Part shown: one piece after another, positions 18,336 through 26,012 of the stretch | Position numbering within the stretch: the first letter of the stretch is position 1 | Layout: each line of letters opens with the position of its first letter | Assembly (NCBI RefSeq): GCF_009363615.1 | Contig: NZ_CP045387.1 | Span: forward strand, 1-64,000 | Length of the DNA: 64,000 nucleotides | Reading direction: 5' to 3' | Origin: Ruegeria sp. THAF33 | GTDB taxonomy: Bacteria > Pseudomonadota > Alphaproteobacteria > Rhodobacterales > Rhodobacteraceae | Translations under genes and position numbers: made by a program | Notes under the pieces: model-generated | The model's database searches: none | Told to the model about the DNA's origin: nothing | The model's input: the letters and a program-made list of their open reading frames with translations, nothing else

Positions 18336-19361
18336 CTAAAACCCAATCAATTCGTTCAATGCAGGCAACTCCCAATATTTGCCCCCGATAACAACAATAC
18401 CGTCTGGGCTGTCACGGTTGTAAACCATCGTCCCCTCATCGTGGTTCTCGAGCGCGAGGTAGTGACGCCCGGCGTTGTTCTTGAGAAAATCCTTGGCTTC
18501 GGGCGTTAAGGTGCGCGCTGCGACAAGGATGGGAACGTCATGCACACGACAACGCGTCATCAGCTTCGGATGGATATGGCCGTCGCGGAACCCGTATCCT
18601 ATGCAAATGAATGCGGTCGCGGCACTCAACACACGATCGGCGCCCTGTATCGCGCTCCGAAAGGGCTCGTCGTGCGTCCGCTGATATTTGCTTACACCTG
18701 GCGTGACGATCAACGGAACCAAACCATCGGGCAACTCGCTCGTCATCGGTAGCGACATCACACCCCCATGCGGGTCTGAAAACCAATCAAGAGACCCGTG
18801 GACTTTCCAGACTGTGACCGTCCGCGCCAAATTGGCCCCTTGTTTGAAAATCAGATTCTCCGCCCCATCGGCCCGTCGCAGATAGCCCGGAAGGAAACCC
18901 GTGTTGTGGATGTAGCCGCCTGAATCGGCTGCATACTCTGCAACGCGGTCGTAGTTTGTTGTTACGACATGGATATTGCGGTTTGTACTTCGGAATAAAC
19001 CTGTGAATAGGGTGCGGAGCGGAAAAATGGTCTCGGTCTTTATAGCTGATTTGAGCAGGCTATAATCGCCCTGAGCGATGAAGTCCCAGGTACTTCGGAC
19101 AATCTTGACAACCAAGGAGTCGGGTAGAGGCTTGTTTTCTAGTGCTGCTTCTAAATGATCTCCAGCGGCCAAGGCTGTTCTAACAAGTGTCCAGGCATCG
19201 ACTTCCGGTCCATCGTCGGCCTGTACATTATCGCGGAGCCAAACGGCCAAATCCCCCATGCCACGAATGCCATGCGGTATCGAGGCCCCGCTGCCCAAGA
19301 CTATCACTGGGCTATGCTGTGCACAGTTTTGGCACTGCTTTGCGAGTTCTTCTAGTTCCAA
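18336..19361 (-). CDS. SIR2-domain NADase-like effector
   Basis: A 341-residue SIR2 family protein. GSGAS (about 23-27), TTNYD (134-138), the catalytic-type His in WKVHGSLDW (His188) and GYGFRDGHI (about 255-263) are the NAD-binding and active-site motifs of defence SIR2 proteins. The start is TTG with GAGG about 10 nt upstream. It is the first gene of a two-gene operon with herA, 9 bp apart. Base composition is visibly less GC-rich than the plasmid backbone, as expected for a transferred defence cassette. Confidence 0.9.
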   Translation of the reverse strand: MELEELAKQCQNCAQHSPVIVLGSGASIPHGIRGMGDLAVWLRDNVQADDGPEVDAWTLVRTALAAGDHLEAALENKPLPDSLVVKIVRSTWDFIAQGDYSLLKSAIKTETIFPLRTLFTGLFRSTNRNIHVVTTNYDRVAEYAADSGGYIHNTGFLPGYLRRADGAENLIFKQGANLARTVTVWKVHGSLDWFSDPHGGVMSLPMTSELPDGLVPLIVTPGVSKYQRTHDEPFRSAIQGADRVLSAATAFICIGYGFRDGHIHPKLMTRCRVHDVPILVAARTLTPEAKDFLKNNAGRHYLALENHDEGTMVYNRDSPDGIVVIGGKYWELPALNELIGF

Positions 19362-19841
19362 AGCTATTTTGCCTCACTTCTTGTACTTCGGCTTAGTTTG
19401 TCTGTGCCCGAAAACGATTTGGTCCAAAATTTCGCTCTTACGATACCCCCGGTAGCACTTCTTTGTCACAGCAAGTTTTCGCTGTCGTCGCAAGGTGGGT
19501 GCGTCGGGAATCTGGCAAGTGACATGGATCCGAAAATGCCTGCTCCAGCTATGATCCATGCATCAACATGCGCCCTCTGGCATCTTTGACGGCTGTTCAC
19601 CATCCTTCCTTAGCGGCCAACGCACTTCTCCCTTTGTCTGAGTTGCATGACATGCTGGTCGCAGCTGTCGTCCCGTCCACAAAGGTTGCCGCCGATCTTT
19701 TTCCCCTGACCCTGCGGGTCATTCCTCGCGGAGCAAAAAGACCGGCACCTGCCCCTCTCCGCTACGCTTCGCCTTCGGTGTGCCCGGGCCTTGGCCAGCT
19801 GCAAGGTGACCATCATTGCAACGCAAACAAGGAGAAGAGCA
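19362..19841. other. 480-bp intergenic region, divergent promoters
   Basis: No supported gene. It lies between the divergent SIR2 and DUF736 genes and should hold both promoters. The GC-rich 3' half ends with GGAGAAGAG ahead of DUF736. Confidence 0.5.
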
Positions 19842-20180
19842 ATGACCACGAACTGCATCAAATTCACCAGCGCCGACATCGAGACCGCCAAGGGCACAGG
19901 CTCCATCTCGACCCTGACCTTCGACCTCGACATCACGGTCGAGCCCGTCGCGAGCACGAACCCGATGGCCCCCACGCACCGCGTCCTCGGCCGCTCCCCG
20001 CGCGGCAAGCTGGTCGAGTGCGGCGGCATCTGGAAGAAGCAGAACAAGGAGACCGGTGCCGACTACTACACGCTGACCATCCGCGACCACGGCTTCAACG
20101 CCAACCTCGGCAAGGCCGCGAACCAGGACGATCTGTCCCTGCAGGCCGTCATCCCCTGGGGCCCGAAAGACGCCGCCTAA
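19842..20180 (+). CDS. DUF736 family protein
   Basis: A 112-residue protein of DUF736, a family very common on rhizobial and rhodobacterial conjugative plasmids and usually next to mobilisation genes. It is beta-rich, with the conserved GSISTLTFDLDITVEP opening strands, YYTLTIRDHGFNANLGKA and a short hydrophobic C-terminus. There is no known activity. The start is chosen at ATG 19842 because of GGAGAAGAG just upstream. A strong hairpin follows the stop codon, so it is monocistronic. Confidence 0.88.
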   Translation: MTTNCIKFTSADIETAKGTGSISTLTFDLDITVEPVASTNPMAPTHRVLGRSPRGKLVECGGIWKKQNKETGADYYTLTIRDHGFNANLGKAANQDDLSLQAVIPWGPKDAA

Positions 20181-20188
20181 GCCAAGGG

Positions 20189-20210
20189 CCAGACCGCTCC
20201 GGCGGTCTGG
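20189..20210 (+). terminator. Terminator of the DUF736 gene
   Basis: Perfect 9-bp stem CCAGACCGC / GCGGTCTGG with a 4-nt loop, starting 8 nt after the stop codon and followed by CTATTTCT. Confidence 0.75.
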
Positions 20211-20640
20211 CTATTTCTCGTTATGAGGAATGGCAGCGGTTCGGGTCCGAAACCCGTGTCAGAAGGATGCGGCATATTTCGGACGCTGACACCGAGGCGG
20301 ATAGTCTGACTGGATCGATCGCAGAAGCAGCTTTGATCGTTCTGTTGAGGGACAGAGTGGATCGCGCGAACCCGAGGGTGAGCCGAAAGTCAGCAGGGGA
20401 AAAATGGGAGCCCACTGTGCGAGGTAAGCGCACCCCTTCTCTCAGTCGAGCAACCCGCGCTTGGGTCGTGTTGGCGAGGCTGCCAGGGTGCCGAACTCAC
20501 CCTTTGCCGCGAGGGTGTAAACCGCAGATCAACGTCATGCGTCCGGGGGGCGACGTCTCACGTCAGGGCCACCGTCGCGCGCCTTTCCGTCGACCTGTTG
20601 GCCTCTCAGATCGCTAGCCCGGGGTCGAGCGGCCGGCAAC
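20211..20640. other. Non-coding stretch between DUF736 and the structured element
   Basis: Weak open frames only; none has a recognisable product or a good ribosome site. Nothing convincing is seen. Confidence 0.4.
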
Positions 20641-20713
20641 GCTGGGGGCAGGTTTCTGGACGGCTGCGCCTTGAGCGCTGCGGTGCACCGCTCACAACAA
20701 ACCTGCCCCCGGC
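20641..20713. repeat. Nested inverted repeat, possible structured RNA
   Basis: Outer arms GGGGGCAGGTTT (20644-20655) and AAACCTGCCCCC (20699-20710) are perfectly complementary and can extend to 15 bp with a G-U pair. Between them TGAGCG (20672-20677) pairs with CGCTCA (20689-20694), and the loop is itself palindromic (CGGTGCACCG). The result is a two-tiered cruciform or a roughly 70-nt structured transcript. It lies about 100 bp upstream of the small gene at 20815. Function unknown. Confidence 0.5.
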
Positions 20714-20814
20714 GTGCTCCATTTCATTCCGCCCCGTGCCGGGTGCAGCCCGCTCTCATGCCCCCGGTCTTTTCCACGATCCGTCCAACGACGATCAACG
20801 GAAAGGATCACACC

Positions 20815-20991
20815 ATGACACTCGAACAATCCATCGACCTCGCCGAACTGCAAGCCGACATGGCCTTTGATGCCTACCTCGCCGCGTTTGATGAAGACGC
20901 CCATCCCGAGACACTCGACAGCCTCGAGACCGAGGCGCTGATCGCCCGCAGCCGCTACGACGACCTGCGCTCTCAGGGACTGGGTCACTGA
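20815..20991 (+). CDS. Small acidic protein, unknown
   Basis: A 58-residue, highly acidic helical protein (MTLEQSIDLAELQADMAF opening; ends SRYDDLRSQGLGH). GGAAAGGA precedes the ATG by 8-9 nt, and a clear terminator follows the stop, so it looks like a genuine single-gene unit. I do not recognise the family. The position beside DUF736 and the mob genes suggests a plasmid accessory or regulatory role. Confidence 0.6.
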   Translation: MTLEQSIDLAELQADMAFDAYLAAFDEDAHPETLDSLETEALIARSRYDDLRSQGLGH

Positions 20992-20999
20992 CCCAGACA

Positions 21000-21030
21000 C
21001 CCCTGCGGGTCTACTGATCCGCAGGGGTTT
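21000..21030 (+). terminator. Terminator of the small acidic-protein gene
   Basis: Perfect 9-bp stem CCCCTGCGG / CCGCAGGGG around a 10-nt loop, followed by TTT. It begins 9 nt after the stop codon. Confidence 0.75.
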
Positions 21031-21302
21031 GACACCGTCTCTCAGAAGCTTCGTGACGCCCTCGAATGGTGGGACCCGCGCTATCTCGCGCGGGCCGTTT
21101 TCGTGTTCTTCGCGCCCGATCCGTTACCGGCTCGGGCGCTCGGTTTGCCTGACATCGCGTGCTGCTCCAGCGCAAGTTTAGGCAGATTAATTCGACCAGA
21201 TTGCCGCGCATCGATGAGGACGGCGGCGTTCCATGTCGCGCTGCGGAGCAGTCTTGACTGCACCCTATTGCCAGCAAAAAGACACAGCATGCAAAATGCA
21301 AT
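21031..21302. other. Region upstream of the mobilisation genes, possible oriT area
   Basis: No gene supported. In related mobilisable plasmids oriT lies close to the relaxase operon, and this stretch and the promoter after it are the natural place for it. I could not identify a nic site by eye. Confidence 0.3.
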
Positions 21303-21332
21303 ATTGCGCAATGTGATGTATTGAAGTATAAG
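21303..21332 (+). promoter_or_regulatory. Promoter with palindromic operator for the mob operon
   Basis: TTGCGC (21304-21309), a 17-bp spacer and TATAAG (21327-21332) form a sigma70-like promoter. The -35 lies inside a perfect palindrome ATTGCGCAAT (21303-21312), which itself overlaps GCAATATTGC (21298-21307). This suggests repression by a dimeric regulator. Confidence 0.55.
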
Positions 21333-21400
21333 CAAAGGAGAGAAGGAAGACGTTGGCAGGATATGGCCAATGTTTGCACATTTTGTCCGAGGGGTCTGTC

Positions 21401-21517
21401 ATGGGCGTTTCCCGCAAAGCTGAATGCTCCGCCGCACGCGAAAGCGATTGCGAGCAATCGCTGCCTCGCGCGCGTCTGCGCATGCAATCTTTTTCTGGCA
21501 GCGGGAGAACGCCCTAG
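21401..21517 (+). CDS. Possible 38-residue leader ORF upstream of mobC
   Basis: Short frame starting MGVSRKAECSAARESD with a good ribosome site (GAGGGG, 7 nt ahead of ATG). Its TAG stop overlaps the GTG start of the next gene by one base (TAGTG), an arrangement used for translational coupling. No homolog is recognised. It may be a real small protein or simply a coupling leader. Confidence 0.4.
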   Translation: MGVSRKAECSAARESDCEQSLPRARLRMQSFSGSGRTP

Positions 21518-22137
21518 TGCCGAGGCCAGCGAAAAACCTGAAGCTTGAAGAGCGCATCGAAGTGGCGCGGCGCTTCACGGCGGGCGAGAGCGCGAAGGAG
21601 CTGGCGGCGGCGTTCGGTATCTCTCCGCGCCACGTGAACCGGCTCGCGAAAGAGGAGGCGGGCGAGGGGATCGCAGCGCGCGATCCGAGCGAGACAGTGG
21701 CTTTCCGGGCTAGTCAGTCTGAGCTTGCAGCGTTCGATGCCGAGTGGCGCGAACGGGGTTTTTCCAACCGGTCACAGGCGCTCAATGCGGTGCTGCGCGG
21801 ACGGTGCGGTTTCCTCGATGTGCCCCGTGATCTGGTCGCCGAATTTTGCGCCGCATGGCGACAGGCGAAGGATGTGAGCGACGCTGGCATGGTGCTCGCC
21901 AAGGCGGTCCATCGCGGTCGGCTGGAGGTCTCGGCGGCGGATCGCGCAGTGCTGATCGAACTGCTCGATCTTGCGCAGTCGATGAGCCGTGAGATGGGCC
22001 GGATGAAGGATGCGGCGCAAGCGCTGCGTCATCAGGAGTGGCCGCAAAGGGAAGAAGGGCAGGGGGCGGATGGCGCGGTTCTGGAGGGCACCCCGCGCGA
22101 GACCGTGACAGGTTTGAGGCTCGTCAGGAATGGCTGA
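21517..22137 (+). CDS. MobC/VirD1-like relaxosome accessory protein
   Basis: A 206-residue protein with an N-terminal helix-turn-helix (LKLEERIEVARRFTAGESAKELAAAFGISPRHVNRLAKEE, about residues 8-48) and a C-terminal mobilisation-type helical region (LSDAGMVLAKAVHRGRL-like segment). The frame is open upstream, but GTG 21517 has GGGAGA in front and abuts the leader ORF. It overlaps the relaxase gene by 8 bp, as oriT-binding accessory genes usually do. The exact family is uncertain; the context is strong. Confidence 0.7.
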   Translation: MPRPAKNLKLEERIEVARRFTAGESAKELAAAFGISPRHVNRLAKEEAGEGIAARDPSETVAFRASQSELAAFDAEWRERGFSNRSQALNAVLRGRCGFLDVPRDLVAEFCAAWRQAKDVSDAGMVLAKAVHRGRLEVSAADRAVLIELLDLAQSMSREMGRMKDAAQALRHQEWPQREEGQGADGAVLEGTPRETVTGLRLVRNG

Positions 22138-24070
22138 TCCGCTCGCCCTCTATGCCTCGGTCATGGGCCGGCTCTGGGAGGATGAGCGTATCCGGGGTCA
22201 GGCCGCGGCGCGGATCGACGCGCGGCTGGCGGGGCGTCGGCAGGGGCGAAGTTTCTCGCGCGTCGGATCCATGTCGGCGCGCAACGCGCTGAAAGTGGCT
22301 TCAGGGCAGAGCCGGGCTGCGGTGTTCAAACGGATCCGGGCAGGAGGCTGCAAGACGAGGTGTAGCCTCGGGGCGCAGATTTCCTACATCAACGACAAGG
22401 CGGTATACACCTATTCGACGATGACCAACGCGCTGACCGATGCGGCGGTGCTTTCTGAGGAGCAGAAAGAAGACATCATCGAGGATTGGGCCGGGACCTG
22501 GCGCGGCTCGACCAAGCTCGGGTTCACCTCGCACATGCTGCTCTCGTTCCCGACCGACGTGACGGTCGATCAGGTGTGCGACATCGCCATGGACTGGACG
22601 GAGCATTTCTTCGAGAGCGGGGAATATGGCGATCAGTGGGACTATGTCCTCGCGGTCCATGACGACCGGGCGCACAAGCATGCCCATATCATCCTGAACA
22701 ATCGCGGCGTCGAAAACGGCACCTGGTTCTCTTGCTGGGCCGAGGGCGTGATGTCGCCGCAGCTGATGCGCGAGAAGCAGGCCGAGATCGCTGAAGGCTA
22801 CGGCGTGACGCTCGACGCCACCACCCGGCTCGAGCGCGGCATTTTCGAGAAGCCCGCCGGGATTGAGGAGATCTACCGCGCCAAGGAAGAGGCCCGCCTT
22901 CCGCGCGAGATCGTCATGACGGCCCAGGAATCCGCCATGGCGCAGGCGCAGGTGGTGGGCTTCGCCAAGGACTACAAGTACCTCGCCGACCTGCTGGACC
23001 GGATGGACCAGCGTCACATGGCGCGCGCCGTGCGCGGCATGGCAGACGGTCTCGGCTCCGGCACGCCCTGGAACTTCACCGAAGGAGAGATAGACATGAA
23101 GGACATCAAGACCGTCGGTGATGCGATCGACTATTCCGAGCGCACGATCGAGGCGCTGAGGCTCAAGGCCGAGGAATTGGACCCGGCCGAGCGCGCCGCC
23201 TTCGAGGCCAAGGCCGCGCCGATCATCGCGGACCTCTCGCAGATGGTGCCTGACCCGGAGCTGCGCGCACGGTTTGGAAAGCAGCTCGAAGAACCCTATC
23301 CGCCGGGGGCGGGCAGCGAAGTGCTGATTGCGGCGCTGCAATCCGGCAATGACGAGGGGCTGCGCTACGTGCTCGAGCGCGCCGAGGAGGTGGGCATGGA
23401 CAGCGAGGAGCTGGTAGCCCGGATCACTGCCGGCGGCACGCGCAACTACGGCATGGCGCAAGACTGGGTCGAGCGCGACATGAACGCGGTGCTGGCCAAG
23501 GACGGTCTCAGCGTGGAGACCGCGAGTGACGACCAGCTCGATGCCGCGCTCGAAAAGGTCGACGGCGTGATGGACGCACTGATGGAGCGGGCGAAGGAAC
23601 TGGGCGTCGAGATCGGCCGAACCCTCGCGGACGAAGAGGAGGCGACACTGCCCCTCATCGACGAAGACGACCGGACGCCCAATCCCTACCTGCAGGACCT
23701 GGCCGACATGCTTCGGGACGGCAAGCTCACCGAGGAACAGGAAGAGGTGGTTGAGCGGACCCTGCAATCCGAGCTCTTCAAGGAGTTGGGTGAGGAGGGT
23801 TTGGCTGCACTTCGCCGCGGCAACTACGAGGTGCTGGACGCGGCCCTTCCGAGCAAGCTCGACCAGATCACCGTCACGCAGGAATTCCTCGAGATGACGT
23901 TTGAGGAGACCGGCGACCAAGTCTTCACCGACCGCGCCGCCGGGTTGCAGCAGGACAAGGCGACGGAGGTGGCGCGGATGCGCGGCCAGCAAGAGGCGCA
24001 GGAAATGGGGCGTGAACTTGCCCGAAACAAAACACTAGATCGTGGTCTCGATGACGAGATGGAATTCTAA
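22130..24070 (+). CDS. VirD2/MobP-type relaxase
   Basis: A 646-residue relaxase. The three-histidine metal motif is visible as HDDRAHKHAHIILNNRG (about residues 177-193). The N-terminal catalytic domain is followed by a long, acidic helical C-terminal half (from about 320), probably a secretion or DNA-handling region. Relaxases nick oriT, stay bound to the 5' end by a Tyr and pilot the strand through the coupling protein. The N-terminal nucleophile Tyr is probably in SYINDKAVYTYSTM (about 84-97). It overlaps the MobC-like gene and is followed by virD4. Confidence 0.88.
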   Translation: MADPLALYASVMGRLWEDERIRGQAAARIDARLAGRRQGRSFSRVGSMSARNALKVASGQSRAAVFKRIRAGGCKTRCSLGAQISYINDKAVYTYSTMTNALTDAAVLSEEQKEDIIEDWAGTWRGSTKLGFTSHMLLSFPTDVTVDQVCDIAMDWTEHFFESGEYGDQWDYVLAVHDDRAHKHAHIILNNRGVENGTWFSCWAEGVMSPQLMREKQAEIAEGYGVTLDATTRLERGIFEKPAGIEEIYRAKEEARLPREIVMTAQESAMAQAQVVGFAKDYKYLADLLDRMDQRHMARAVRGMADGLGSGTPWNFTEGEIDMKDIKTVGDAIDYSERTIEALRLKAEELDPAERAAFEAKAAPIIADLSQMVPDPELRARFGKQLEEPYPPGAGSEVLIAALQSGNDEGLRYVLERAEEVGMDSEELVARITAGGTRNYGMAQDWVERDMNAVLAKDGLSVETASDDQLDAALEKVDGVMDALMERAKELGVEIGRTLADEEEATLPLIDEDDRTPNPYLQDLADMLRDGKLTEEQEEVVERTLQSELFKELGEEGLAALRRGNYEVLDAALPSKLDQITVTQEFLEMTFEETGDQVFTDRAAGLQQDKATEVARMRGQQEAQEMGRELARNKTLDRGLDDEMEF

Positions 24071-24086
24071 GGGGGAGATGACAACC

Positions 24087-25994
24087 ATGACCAAGACACT
24101 CCCCCTTTGGGCCGCGCTCCTCTTCGGGGTGATCTGCGGCGCCGTCATCGGCACCATCGTCGCCGCCTTCTACCTGACCCTGGCCCTGAAAACCGGGTTT
24201 GGTAGTTTTGACATGCTGGCGCTCTGGAAAGCCAGCGCGGGCACCCGAGCGGCGCATCCCGAAGCGTTCAAGGTGGGGTTTGGCGCCGTAGGCTTCGGGG
24301 CGATTGGCCTCGGCGCCCTGGCGCTTGCCTGGACCTGGAAGAAGGAGCGGGACGACTATGGCTCGGCCCACTGGCAGACCAAGGCGGAGCTGAAGAAGAA
24401 CGACATGCTTCAAGCGCCTGGCAAGGGCTTTGTCTGTGGCAAGCTCGGAGCCCCGACGTCCAAAGCTGAGTTCATCTCCTCGACCACCATCCCGCATGTG
24501 ATGATGGTCGCGCCGACCCGGGCCGGTAAGGGGGTTGGCTTCGTGATCCCGAATCTTCTGAGCTTTGCGGGCTCGGTTGTGGTGCTGGACGTGAAGGGCG
24601 AGAACTTCGAGAAGACCGCGCGGCTCCGGGCGCTCAACGGCGACGAGGTCTATCGGTTCAGCCCGTTTGATTGGGCCAATGCCACGCATCGGTACAACCC
24701 GCTTGCGCGGATTGCCAAGGCCCCGACATTCGCGCAGCGCTTCACCGAGGTCTCGATCCTGGCAGACCTCTTCCTCGACAAGGACAACAAGACGCTCGAC
24801 ACCTTTTCCGAGGCCGGCAAGTCGATCTTCGTTGCGGCCTGTCTGCTGGCGATCCAACGCGGCACGCCGAACCTCGGCGAGGTGAACAAGATCGTCGCCG
24901 GGGGCGAATACAAGAACGCCCAGTACAAGACCTATGCCGACGAGGCCGAGGAAGACATCCTGCGCGAGCTCTGGACCAATGCGGCCTCAGCCTCGTCGCG
25001 GCTGCTGACCTCGAACATTCAGGCGCTGATGACGGCCGGTCTCAAGCAATGGGACAACCCGGCGGTGCGCTCGGCCACCGAGGCGAGCGACTTCGATTTC
25101 TCGACCTTCCGGAAGACCCCTCAGTCGCTTTACATCGCGGTGTCCGAGGATCACATCGCGACGCTGGCGCCGCTCTTGCGCCTGATGTTCGCCGATCTCA
25201 TCGCCTCGATCCGGCTGAACGAGCCCGGCCCGGACGAGCCCTGGCCGGTCATGATGATGATCGACGAATTCCAGCAGATGGGGGCGATGCCCTATCTCGA
25301 GCGGGCGATCCATTCGCTGGCAAGCTATGGCGGCCGCGTCGCGATGATCGCGCAGTCGCTGGCTTCGCTTGATCGGATTTACGGGCCCGAGGGCCGTGAA
25401 AGTCTCGAGAACGGGGCAGGGCTGAAGCTCTACATCACCCCGCGGGACCAGCGCACGGTGAAAGAGGTCTCCGCCGCGGTCGGCAGCACCACCCGCGAGG
25501 CGGTGACCCGGATGTACGGTCGCAACAAGGGCTTCCTTGGCGCGACCTCGACCTCGGCGCGTCTGGAAGAGCGGCCGCTACTTTCCGAGACGGAAGCGCG
25601 CCTCATGGATCCCGACGAGGTCATAATCCTCGCTTCGCCCCAGCACCCTATCAAGGCTAGCCGGATCAAGTATTACGACGATCCGTTCTTCAAGGACATG
25701 CTGGCCCGCCAGGACGGCAAGCCGTTCCCCTATCCGCCGAGTGTGCAGGGCGTGGGGCCCTGGGGCGGTGACTTTGAGGTCGGCGCAGACGACCAGGCGA
25801 AACTAGCCGAACGTGCGCCTGTCCGGGATCGATCGCAGCGGCGCGAAGCGCGCGCGATGAGCGTGATGCCGATTGAGGCCGGACGCGGGCAGCCCGAGCC
25901 CGAGACGCTCGAAAGGGAAGCCGCCGTGCCGAAGGATTGGAAGGCGGCGCTCGACCGGCAGGAGGACTTCATCGAGGAATTGTTGGGAGGGTGA
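24087..25994 (+). CDS. virD4: VirD4/TraG type IV coupling protein
   Basis: A 635-residue coupling ATPase that links the relaxosome to the secretion channel. Two N-terminal membrane segments (about residues 5-35 and 60-85) precede Walker A APTRAGKG (about 141-148), the conserved VLDVKGEN, and Walker B MMMIDEFQQMG (about 388-398). The C-terminus is proline- and charge-rich. I choose ATG 24087 because GGGGGAG lies 9 nt upstream; ATG 24078 abuts it. It is separated from the virB genes by the second accessory block. Confidence 0.92.
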   Translation: MTKTLPLWAALLFGVICGAVIGTIVAAFYLTLALKTGFGSFDMLALWKASAGTRAAHPEAFKVGFGAVGFGAIGLGALALAWTWKKERDDYGSAHWQTKAELKKNDMLQAPGKGFVCGKLGAPTSKAEFISSTTIPHVMMVAPTRAGKGVGFVIPNLLSFAGSVVVLDVKGENFEKTARLRALNGDEVYRFSPFDWANATHRYNPLARIAKAPTFAQRFTEVSILADLFLDKDNKTLDTFSEAGKSIFVAACLLAIQRGTPNLGEVNKIVAGGEYKNAQYKTYADEAEEDILRELWTNAASASSRLLTSNIQALMTAGLKQWDNPAVRSATEASDFDFSTFRKTPQSLYIAVSEDHIATLAPLLRLMFADLIASIRLNEPGPDEPWPVMMMIDEFQQMGAMPYLERAIHSLASYGGRVAMIAQSLASLDRIYGPEGRESLENGAGLKLYITPRDQRTVKEVSAAVGSTTREAVTRMYGRNKGFLGATSTSARLEERPLLSETEARLMDPDEVIILASPQHPIKASRIKYYDDPFFKDMLARQDGKPFPYPPSVQGVGPWGGDFEVGADDQAKLAERAPVRDRSQRREARAMSVMPIEAGRGQPEPETLEREAAVPKDWKAALDRQEDFIEELLGG

Positions 25995-26012
25995 GCGCCG
26001 TCGACTAGTCCC

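Noticed and set aside
19568..20617. A long open frame across DUF736 and its flanks
   Set aside because: It runs through the DUF736 gene in another frame and through its terminator, and has Arg/His/Pro-rich low-quality translation.
20221..20640. Short open frames between DUF736 and the small acidic-protein gene
   Set aside because: No ribosome sites and no recognisable families; composition looks non-coding.
22301..23992. A 563-codon minus-strand open frame opposite the relaxase
   Set aside because: Shadow of the relaxase gene, rich in Arg/His/Leu/Val and without family motifs.
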